DNA from: Actinomycetota bacterium
Lineage (GTDB): Bacteria; Actinomycetota; Actinomycetes; Nanopelagicales; Nanopelagicaceae
Length of the DNA stretch: 51,750 nucleotides
NCBI GenBank assembly: GCA_947450545.1
Contig: CANFVU010000002.1
Location: forward strand, 79,266-131,015
Direction of reading: 5' to 3'
Positions within the stretch are counted from its first letter, which is position 1. Each line of letters starts with the position of its first letter. This document shows, piece by piece, positions 45,012-51,750 of this stretch. A program made the position numbers and the translations under genes. Under the pieces are notes generated by a model. That model did not search any database and was not told the DNA's origin. It worked only from the letters and a program-made list of their open reading frames with translations.

Positions 45012-47092
45012 GCGCGATTCCGATACCACTCGATAGCTTTCATTTGGAAATCATCTAGCCTTTCGCCGTTAGCGTTCTTGGTTTCGCGTTGCCAATGGCC
45101 ATCTTGGTGCATATGCCAACTTGAAGTTGTTTGCGCTAAATATCCATCAATTGCGCGATTTAGTGTGCGCTTATGTTCAGGCTGGATAATTTTCACAAGA
45201 CTTTCAACTCGTCGATCAAGGTTGCGGTGCATCAAATCTGCTGAACCAATCCAATGCTCATCTTCTCCCCCGTTAGCGAAGTGGAAAATTCGTGAGTGCT
45301 CTAAGAAGCGGCCAAGTACCGAGACTGCGCGAATGTTTTCTGACAAACCAGGTACGCCAGCGCGAATTGCACAGATTCCTCGGACTACAAGATCAATCGG
45401 CACACCGTGTTGTGAAGCTTTGTAGAGAGCCTCAATGAATTCTTCATCGAGAAGTGAATTTAACTTCATCCGAATAAAAGCAGGCTTTCCAGCTTTCTTG
45501 TTTTCAATTTCCCGTTCAATCTTCTCAAGCAAACCCTTTCTTAAGGTGCGAGGAGCAACCAGGATTCTGGAGAAGTGTGTTTGAGGTGCAAAGCCGCTGA
45601 GAGAGTTGAAAAGTTTGTTGACGTCATCTCCGAGCAATCCATCAGCGCTCAAAATTCCAAAGTCTTCATAGAGTCGCGCGGTCTTTGGGTGGTAATTACC
45701 AGTTCCCATATGAACGTAGCGACGAATAATTCCGCCTTCTTGGCGCACGACCATGGAGAGTTTGGCGTGGGTCTTTAATCCAACAACTCCATAAACAACG
45801 TGAACTCCTGCATCTTCAAGTTTGCGTGCCCAGCGGACGTTTGCTTGTTCATCAAATCGTGCCCGAATTTCAACAACAGCAAGCACTTGCTTGCCTGCTT
45901 CGGCGGCTTCAATCAAAGCGTTCACGATAGGTGAGTCACCAGATGTGCGATACAAGGTCTGTTTGATTGCCAGAACATGAGGGTCGCGAGCCGCCGATTC
46001 TAAGAAGCGCACCACTGAAGAATTGAAGGATTCATAGGGGTGATGAAGAAGAATTTCACCTCGCCCTATCACTTCAAAGAAGGCGTCATCATCCTCAGAA
46101 TCCACTGCACGAAGCGCCGGAGCCACTTGATTAGCCCACGCTGGAAACTTCAATTTTGGAATATCCAGATCTGCGATTTGATTGAGGCCTGTTAAATCAA
46201 GAGGAGACTTGTAACGGCTGATGTCTTGAACATCGATATCGAGTTCATCCATGAGTGTTGTTAAAAGTTCTGGCTCCATGTCGCGGTCAACTTCCAAGCG
46301 CACTGGAGGTCCAAATTTACGACGAAGAAGTTCCTGCTCCATTGAAGCGAGGATGTCATCTGTGTCATCTTCTTCAATTTCTAAATCTGCATTTCGAGTA
46401 AGTCGGAACATATAGTGATTTTTGACTTCAACACCATGAAAGAGCTCGTGTAAATTTGCAACGATTACATGCTCGATTGCAATCAAGCGCTTGGTCCCAC
46501 CATTAGAAGTTTGGATAAATCGAGGGAGGTTTGATGGAACTTTTACGCGAGCGAAAAGTTCTTCATCTGGTTGTTCACCTTGCAAAATCACAGCAATATT
46601 GAGTGAGAGACCTGAGATGTAAGGGAATGGGTGGGATGGATCCACGGCAAGTGGAGTAAGTACAGGATAAATTTTTGTTGTGAATATATTCGTTACGAAA
46701 GTTTTTTCGTCATCAGAAAGCTGGCTCCATGCGACTAAATCGATTCCGTTTTCTCGAAGCGCTGGAAGAACTGAGTTATGGAAAGCGCTCGATTGGCGCT
46801 CAACAAGTTCTTGAATACGCGCCGAAATGGAGTGCATTAATTGGAGCGGGGTATACCCAGCCGAATTGGGTTTTGTGACTCCATTTTCAATTTTGCGCTT
46901 AACAGAAGCAACGCGAATCATGACGAAGTCATCGAGATTGGAAGAGAAGATTCCTAAGAAACGGCACCGTTCAAGAAGTGGCGTGCTCTCATCTTCGGCT
47001 AACTCTAAAACGCGCTCATTAAAGGCAAGCCAACTGAGCTCGCGATCGATAAGTCGATCTCGCGGGCTTTCGGCAATCGAGTACGAATGCAT
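45008..47092 (-). CDS. ppk1: Polyphosphate kinase 1
   Basis: Makes and breaks polyphosphate from ATP. The 694-residue protein has the N-terminal domain starting LIDRELSWLAFNERVLELA, the H domain and the two PLD-like catalytic domains, with ALIEAAEAGKQVLAVVEIRARFDE and YVHMGTGNYHPKTARLYEDFG (catalytic His) and the second His in IGSADLMHRNLDRRVE. Length is the usual one. Start ATG 47092 follows AGACTT by 6 nt. It is the first gene of ppk1-mutT1. Confidence 0.96.
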   Translation of the reverse strand: MHSYSIAESPRDRLIDRELSWLAFNERVLELAEDESTPLLERCRFLGIFSSNLDDFVMIRVASVKRKIENGVTKPNSAGYTPLQLMHSISARIQELVERQSSAFHNSVLPALRENGIDLVAWSQLSDDEKTFVTNIFTTKIYPVLTPLAVDPSHPFPYISGLSLNIAVILQGEQPDEELFARVKVPSNLPRFIQTSNGGTKRLIAIEHVIVANLHELFHGVEVKNHYMFRLTRNADLEIEEDDTDDILASMEQELLRRKFGPPVRLEVDRDMEPELLTTLMDELDIDVQDISRYKSPLDLTGLNQIADLDIPKLKFPAWANQVAPALRAVDSEDDDAFFEVIGRGEILLHHPYESFNSSVVRFLESAARDPHVLAIKQTLYRTSGDSPIVNALIEAAEAGKQVLAVVEIRARFDEQANVRWARKLEDAGVHVVYGVVGLKTHAKLSMVVRQEGGIIRRYVHMGTGNYHPKTARLYEDFGILSADGLLGDDVNKLFNSLSGFAPQTHFSRILVAPRTLRKGLLEKIEREIENKKAGKPAFIRMKLNSLLDEEFIEALYKASQHGVPIDLVVRGICAIRAGVPGLSENIRAVSVLGRFLEHSRIFHFANGGEDEHWIGSADLMHRNLDRRVESLVKIIQPEHKRTLNRAIDGYLAQTTSSWHMHQDGHWQRETKNANGERLDDFQMKAIEWYRNRA

Positions 47093-47145
47093 CGGGGAAA
47101 GTCTCTCTTACTTAAGTGAACAAGCGGTAACGGGGAACCAAATAT

Positions 47146-47925
47146 CTAGCGTGGACTCCATTCGACAGGCTTTGAATGCTTCGCAGAGCGCCCGTCTCCT
47201 GAGGATTTTCCACGCAATCTGCGCCAAATCCACGGCAATACAAATGTGATGATCCAACGAGTATTGGATGCAGATTTCTTAAAAAAGGAAATTGGTTGCG
47301 CGGGCGGAAGAGGAACTTTCCAATTTGCATCAAAAGGAAGTCCAAGTTTTTCTAGCACTCCTTGTGCCACTCGATAGTGCCCTTCTGCATTGAGATGTAA
47401 TCGATCGACTGCGAGGAATCGAAGGTCAGAGAGAAATGGGGCAACGTTCCAATCAATTAAAACTGCGCCGGTTTCTTCTGCAGTGTGACGAACTATCTTG
47501 TTGAACTCACGGAAGCGCGCTTCCCAAATCTGACCCGTCTTCCCTTTGCTTGCTGGTTTTTCCATCACAGTAAAAAGCATCAAAGTACAACCCGTCGCCG
47601 CAACTTTCTTTGCTGCCTCGATATAGAGAGGCAAAGTAATCGCCGGGTTGTAATTTGGTCGAATAACATCGTTGGCACCTGCGTGAAAACTAACAAGAGT
47701 TTGCTTACCTTCAACGAATGGAACTATCTGCGGGAGTTGATCATCAATAACTTGCTTGATGAGTTTGCCTCGAATTGCGAGGTTCATATAAGTAAATCCT
47801 GGAGTTTGTTTAGCCATGACATCTGCGATGCGATTGGCCCACCCACGAAATTCTCCATTGATGACTTCATCCGTCATACCTTCGGTCATGGAATCTCCGA
47901 GTGCGATGTAACGAGTGAAGCTCAT
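47146..47925 (-). CDS. SGNH/GDSL-type hydrolase
   Basis: A 259-residue esterase/lipase-like protein without signal peptide. Block I IALGDSMTEGM (catalytic Ser near 12), block III GANDVIRP (Asn near 80) and block V VDRLHLNAEGH (His near 188) are all present. The C-terminal ~45 residues are basic and Ser/Trp-rich. ATG 47925 lies one base after the rlmB stop (TAGaATG), so it is coupled to rlmB; the longer start at 47949 lies inside rlmB. Substrate unknown. Confidence 0.88.
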   Translation of the reverse strand: MSFTRYIALGDSMTEGMTDEVINGEFRGWANRIADVMAKQTPGFTYMNLAIRGKLIKQVIDDQLPQIVPFVEGKQTLVSFHAGANDVIRPNYNPAITLPLYIEAAKKVAATGCTLMLFTVMEKPASKGKTGQIWEARFREFNKIVRHTAEETGAVLIDWNVAPFLSDLRFLAVDRLHLNAEGHYRVAQGVLEKLGLPFDANWKVPLPPAQPISFFKKSASNTRWIITFVLPWIWRRLRGKSSGDGRSAKHSKPVEWSPR

Positions 47926-47926
47926 T

Positions 47927-48847
47927 CTATTTAGCTCTTTCCGCCGCAATCCAATGCATCACAATGGCGGTAGCAACGCTTGCGTTGAGTGATTCCATCT
48001 CAGAGTTCATTGGGATTGAAAGGATGAGATCGCATTTCTCGCGAACAAGACGCGAAAGTCCCTTTCCTTCACTTCCTACGATGACGTAGACAGAGTCCTT
48101 CGCGAGCGAGAATTGAGGCAGTGACTCTTGTCCCTCAGCATCAAGACCTACGACAAATAGCCCGGCTTTCTTTGCATCTTCGATAGAACGTACAAGATTC
48201 GTAACTTGCGAAATAGGCATACGAGCCGCTGCTCCAGCAGATGACTTCCACGCACTTCCTGTCATCGAAGCGTTGCGACGTTCTGGAATGACAACTCCAT
48301 CGGCACCAAATGCAGAAGCGCTTCGAACAATTGCTCCAAGGTTGTGAGGATCTGTAACGCCATCCATACCAATGATGAGAGCGGGATTCTTTGCTTTATT
48401 GAGTAGATCATCGAAGTTTGTGTATTGATATTCCTTGATGACGAGGCCAATTCCTTGGTGATTGGTTGTTCCAGTAATGATGTCGAGAACGCCGCGAGCA
48501 ACTTCTTTAATCGCAAGGTTGGCGTTCTTTGCAAGACGTAGAGCCTCCATCATGCGCTCATCCATCTCGGCACGTGAAGCGATAATCAATTCTGTTGCAG
48601 GGACACCTGCACGAAGCGCTTCAACTACGGGATTGCGACCAGCAACTGCATCTTGTGTTGGTTTGCCACTTGAACGTGGCGATCGTGCTGGACGAGTTGA
48701 ACGAGGTGCTGAAGTACGAACCGGAGCATCATCCTTTTGAGGACGGCGTGCAGCGCGCTTCTCTTGTTTAGTCGCTTGCTGCTTGCGAGCAGGTTTTGCT
48801 GCCGCCTTTGGTTTCATGCGATCAGGGTTACGTAATTGTTTTGTCAT
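47927..48847 (-). CDS. rlmB: 23S rRNA (guanosine-2'-O)-methyltransferase
   Basis: TrmH/SpoU family enzyme methylating G2251 (E. coli numbering) of 23S rRNA. The 306-residue protein has a basic, Pro/Arg/Lys-rich N-terminal tail (1-65), a substrate-binding domain with AGRNPVVEALRAGVPA, and the SPOUT knot (about 150-306) with GVTDPHNLGAIVRSA, VGSEGKGLSRLVREKCD and MESLNASVATAIVMHW. It lies 4 bp after cysS, as in mycobacteria. Confidence 0.93.
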   Translation of the reverse strand: MTKQLRNPDRMKPKAAAKPARKQQATKQEKRAARRPQKDDAPVRTSAPRSTRPARSPRSSGKPTQDAVAGRNPVVEALRAGVPATELIIASRAEMDERMMEALRLAKNANLAIKEVARGVLDIITGTTNHQGIGLVIKEYQYTNFDDLLNKAKNPALIIGMDGVTDPHNLGAIVRSASAFGADGVVIPERRNASMTGSAWKSSAGAAARMPISQVTNLVRSIEDAKKAGLFVVGLDAEGQESLPQFSLAKDSVYVIVGSEGKGLSRLVREKCDLILSIPMNSEMESLNASVATAIVMHWIAAERAK

Positions 48848-48851
48848 TTAT

Positions 48852-50243
48852 CTACCGTCCACTAGAAATCTGCCATCGGGGTCCTTGCGGCGTATCTTCA
48901 ATGACAATTCCGAGCGCAGCGATTTGATCGCGAATCGCATCAGAAGCGGCAAAGTCTTTCCGTGCACGTGCAGCTTCGCGTTGTTGCAAAGCAAGTGAGA
49001 TCAAGCCATCGATTGCGCCATTGTTATCAGCGCTTTGGCCTGCAAAAGCATCATCACGAGGATCGCATCCAAGTACACCGAGCGCACCACGTACTTCTGC
49101 AGCAGCAGCAGCTAGTGCCTTAGTGTCATTAGCTGTGAGTGCGTTATTTCCGCTCTTTACGATCTCTGAAATGTACGCAAGGGCGGCGGGAACAGCGAGA
49201 TCATCGTTCATCGCATCAGCAAAGGTAGAAGAAATAACTCCATCAGGCGTGGAGCCTAGAATTCCAATCGCGCGATCAAGAAAAGCTTCGATGCGGCGGA
49301 AAGCAACAGCCGATTCTTCAAGTGCTTCAAATGAAAATTCGAGCATAGAACGGTAGTGAGCGCTGCCGAGATACCAACGAAGTTCGATTCCGCGTACGCG
49401 CTTGATGAGTTCTTGAACTTGAAGTGAATTGCCCAAAGATTTCGACATCTTTTCACCGGCAGTTGTGACCCATGCATTGTGCATCCATGTCTTAGCAAAA
49501 CCATAACCAGCTGCTTCAGATTGCGCGATTTCATTTTCGTGATGAGGGAAAATCAAATCAAGTCCGCCACCGTGAATATCAAATGTTTCACCAAGGTAAG
49601 CCTGGGCCATCGCAGAACATTCAAGGTGCCATCCAGGACGTCCATCGCCCCACGGAGTTGGCCACGAAGGCTCCCCTGGTTTTGCAGCTTTCCATAACGC
49701 AAAGTCGCGTGGATCCTTCTTAAATGTCTCTTCTGAATCCCCTGCGGACTGGAGATCATCCAGTTTTTGGTTCGACAAAGTCAGATATGACTTTAAAGAA
49801 CGTACTTCTAAATAGACATCGCCATTGCCTGGAGCATATGCATGGCCCTTTTCAATAAGAGTTTGCATGAGGTCGATCATCTGAGTGATGTGGCCAGTTG
49901 CGCGAGGTTCATACGTTGGCGGCAGAACGTTGAGAGCTTTATAAGCATCAGTAAATGCACGCTCATATTTCATTGCAACAGCCCACCATGGAATTTCTTC
50001 GTGGACAGCTTTATGCAAAATCTTGTCATCGATATCGGTGACGTTGCGAATAAATGTGACATCAAAACCAGAAGCAGAAAGCCAACGACGAAGAATGTCG
50101 AAGTTCACTCCACTGCGAATGTGACCGATATGTGGAGGTGCTTGCACGGTGGCGCCGCAGAGATAGATACCGACTTTGCCAGGAGTGAGTGGTGTGAACT
50201 CACTGACTGTGCGAGTTGCGGTGTTATAAAGTGAAAGCGCCAT
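48852..50243 (-). CDS. cysS: Cysteinyl-tRNA synthetase
   Basis: Class I synthetase charging tRNA-Cys. The 463-residue protein has YLCGATVQAPPHIGHIRS (HIGH motif, first zinc Cys), GWHLECSAMAQAYLG (zinc Cys), and KMSKSLGN (KMSKS). The C-terminal helical anticodon domain is complete. ATG 50243 overlaps the ispDF stop by one base (TAATG). Part of carD-ispDF-cysS-rlmB-SGNH. Confidence 0.96.
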   Translation of the reverse strand: MALSLYNTATRTVSEFTPLTPGKVGIYLCGATVQAPPHIGHIRSGVNFDILRRWLSASGFDVTFIRNVTDIDDKILHKAVHEEIPWWAVAMKYERAFTDAYKALNVLPPTYEPRATGHITQMIDLMQTLIEKGHAYAPGNGDVYLEVRSLKSYLTLSNQKLDDLQSAGDSEETFKKDPRDFALWKAAKPGEPSWPTPWGDGRPGWHLECSAMAQAYLGETFDIHGGGLDLIFPHHENEIAQSEAAGYGFAKTWMHNAWVTTAGEKMSKSLGNSLQVQELIKRVRGIELRWYLGSAHYRSMLEFSFEALEESAVAFRRIEAFLDRAIGILGSTPDGVISSTFADAMNDDLAVPAALAYISEIVKSGNNALTANDTKALAAAAAEVRGALGVLGCDPRDDAFAGQSADNNGAIDGLISLALQQREAARARKDFAASDAIRDQIAALGIVIEDTPQGPRWQISSGR

Positions 50244-51406
50244 TAGGAGATTCTATCGGTAGCTGTGAGAAGAACTGACGCGATGGCGGAAATGCCTTTG
50301 CCTTCACCGGTAAAGCCAAGACCATCAGTGGTTGTTGCTGAAATCGATACTGGCGCATCAGCCAATGCGCGCGACAGTGCAGCGATTGCTTCAGCGCGAC
50401 GAGGACCAATCTTTGGGCGATTGCCAACAATTTGAACGCTGACATTGTTGATTGCAAATCCAGCTGCAGTGATGCGACGAAGAGTTTCTTGCAAAAGCTT
50501 TGCACCTGATGCACCGGCCCACTCAGGTTCTGCAACACCGTAATTAGAACCAAGATCACCAAGCTGCGCAGCAGAAAAAAGCGCATCGCAAATCGCATGT
50601 GCTGCAACATCACCATCGGAATGCCCATCAACGCCAATTTCATGTGGCCACAACAGTCCTGCGAGCCACATTTCGCGTGAGGGATCGGCGCTAAATGCAT
50701 GTGCATCTGTTCCAACTCCGACGCGAATATCTGCGCTCTGGTCGCCGAGCAACACCCTTTGAGCAGTTGCTAAATCAGCAGGAAGAGTGATTTTAAGAGC
50801 TCGTTCTTCACCTTCTACAGTCTTTACGGGGATATTCATCGCCTCAACAAGAGCTGCATCATCGGTTGCATCACGTGAAGATGCGTGAGCTTCTTTTAAC
50901 GTTGCCGCATCAAAACCTTGTGGAGTTTGCACTGCGCGCAAATCACTTCGCTTGTGTGTAGAAAGAACATATCCATTGCTATTAATTTCTTTGATTGTGT
51001 CGATGACAGGCAAAACTGGAATAACAGCTTTTTCACCAGCAACGAGAGCATCGATAACGCGGCCTGCTAAATCAGAAGAAGCAAGTGATCGCGCTGCATC
51101 ATGAACAAGAATAAAATCCGATGTGGAATGAGCGAGCGCAGCACGGACAGAATCTGCGCGAGTAACGCCACCCGTCACAACAAGTACGTCATCGCCAAGA
51201 AGTGCGCGGAATTGATCTTCATATCCTGAAGGAGCAGCGACAATTATTTGATTAGCAATGGGCGCGATATTAGAAACACAATGTTCAATCAGAGTTCTTC
51301 CAGCAAATGCTACGAGAGCTTTTGGAAGTGCGGCACCCAAACGTTCACCACTTCCCCCTGCAGGGATGATGACGGTTACGGATGAATTAGGAAGCAAGGA
51401 CCTCAT
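50243..51406 (-). CDS. ispDF: Bifunctional IspD/IspF isoprenoid enzyme
   Basis: A 387-residue fusion of two MEP-pathway enzymes. Residues 1-225 are IspD (4-diphosphocytidyl-2C-methylerythritol synthase), with [20 protein letters not shown] and [10 protein letters not shown]; residues about 228-387 are IspF (MECDP synthase), with [11 protein letters not shown] (metal site) and [17 protein letters not shown]. In mycobacteria the two genes are separate neighbours; here one frame carries both without a stop. ATG 51406 lies 18 bases inside carD. It supplies precursors for carotenoids and retinal as well as other isoprenoids. Confidence 0.94.
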   Translation of the reverse strand: MRSLLPNSSVTVIIPAGGSGERLGAALPKALVAFAGRTLIEHCVSNIAPIANQIIVAAPSGYEDQFRALLGDDVLVVTGGVTRADSVRAALAHSTSDFILVHDAARSLASSDLAGRVIDALVAGEKAVIPVLPVIDTIKEINSNGYVLSTHKRSDLRAVQTPQGFDAATLKEAHASSRDATDDAALVEAMNIPVKTVEGEERALKITLPADLATAQRVLLGDQSADIRVGVGTDAHAFSADPSREMWLAGLLWPHEIGVDGHSDGDVAAHAICDALFSAAQLGDLGSNYGVAEPEWAGASGAKLLQETLRRITAAGFAINNVSVQIVGNRPKIGPRRAEAIAALSRALADAPVSISATTTDGLGFTGEGKGISAIASVLLTATDRIS

Positions 51407-51750
51407 CAAGAATTACGCCGGCCTTCTCTTCATCAGTGCGCTCTGCAAGTGCGAGCTCAGAAATCAAAATCTGCTTTGCTTTTGCAAGCATGCGCTTTTC
51501 GCCGGCAGAGAGTCCACGATCAAGATCGCGGCGATATAGATCGCGTACAACTTCTGCAACTTTAATAACATCTCCTGAAGCAAGCTTTTCAACATTGGCC
51601 TTGTAACGACGTGACCAGTTTGTTGGCTCTTCGGTGTAAGGCTGGCGCAATACGTTAAATACGCGATCCAAACCTGCTGAATCAACAACGTCACGCACTC
51701 CTACGAGATCAACATTCTCAGCTGGGACGCGGACTGTGAGGTCGCCTTGG
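51387..51750 (-). CDS. carD: CarD transcription factor, partial
   Basis: The C-terminal ~120 residues of CarD are visible; the start is beyond the right edge. The visible part runs from [18 protein letters not shown] through [17 protein letters not shown] and [17 protein letters not shown] to the acidic C-terminus. CarD binds RNA polymerase beta and stabilises open complexes at rRNA and other promoters. The 3' end overlaps ispDF by 20 bases. This region keeps the Mycobacterium order carD, ispD, ispF, cysS, rlmB. Confidence 0.95.
   Translation of the reverse strand, partial: QGDLTVRVPAENVDLVGVRDVVDSAGLDRVFNVLRQPYTEEPTNWSRRYKANVEKLASGDVIKVAEVVRDLYRRDLDRGLSAGEKRMLAKAKQILISELALAERTDEEKAGVILDEVLAS

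Overview
The window looks like a chromosomal stretch of a small-genome, AT-leaning actinobacterium, most likely a free-living freshwater form of the acI/Nanopelagicales type (inference). The actinobacterial signs are families and arrangements that are typical of the phylum: the actinobacterial DapD, CarD followed by ispD-ispF/cysS/rlmB, DUF3263, DUF2530, DUF3027 beside a CspB-like protein, a CopD-CtaG fusion, heterodimeric CrtYc/CrtYd lycopene cyclase and a CIRCE-controlled solo groEL. Base composition is moderate rather than the usual high GC, intergenic gaps are tiny, convergent genes often overlap at their stops, and there is no phage, transposon, CRISPR or obvious island. No gap exceeds 300 bases.

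Layout. 1-5300: LOG-family gene (cut by the left edge), dapD, a SpoIID-like secreted protein with a GT2 glycosyltransferase, and UDP-glucose dehydrogenase. 4828-6418: purK-purE. 6431-9243: copC, the CopD-CtaG fusion, an FmdB zinc-ribbon protein and a 44-residue actinobacterial-looking small protein. 9284-12318: MMPL transporter, purU, tRNA-Arg(CCT). 12322-13959: crtYc-crtYd and, divergently, blh, which together turn lycopene into beta-carotene and then retinal, the rhodopsin chromophore. 14020-17512: FMN-riboswitch-controlled ribD-ribE-ribBA-ribH. 17667-22542: secreted coiled-coil protein, Rieske protein, membrane diguanylate cyclase, photolyase, esterase. 22556-28268: citrate synthase, pdxH, serC, an MFS transporter, DUF2530, CspB-like protein, DUF3027. 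28289-31752: terminator, groEL with CIRCE, DUF3263, PLP decarboxylase. 31745-39595: SDR-DUF2867, type II NADH dehydrogenase, GMC oxidoreductase, PutA. 39599-43099: DUF885 peptidase-like protein, secreted phosphoesterase-like protein, DinB, tRNA-Thr(TGT). 43200-47092: ppx, mutT1, ppk1 (polyphosphate). 47146-51750: SGNH hydrolase, rlmB, cysS, fused ispDF, carD (cut by the right edge).

The most striking signal is regulatory. At fourteen gene starts a -10-like hexamer (TANNNT, one as GACAAT) sits exactly 6 nt before ATG or GTG, so the predicted transcript begins on the start codon (leaderless mRNA). Several divergent pairs share or overlap one -10; in copC/fmdB a single 7-bp element puts +1 on both start codons, 18 bp apart. 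Genes inside operons and a few others instead have Shine-Dalgarno sequences. A second strong signal is in the rib leader: the 5' end of the FMN aptamer has a perfect 10-nt complement near the ribD start, giving a testable switching model.
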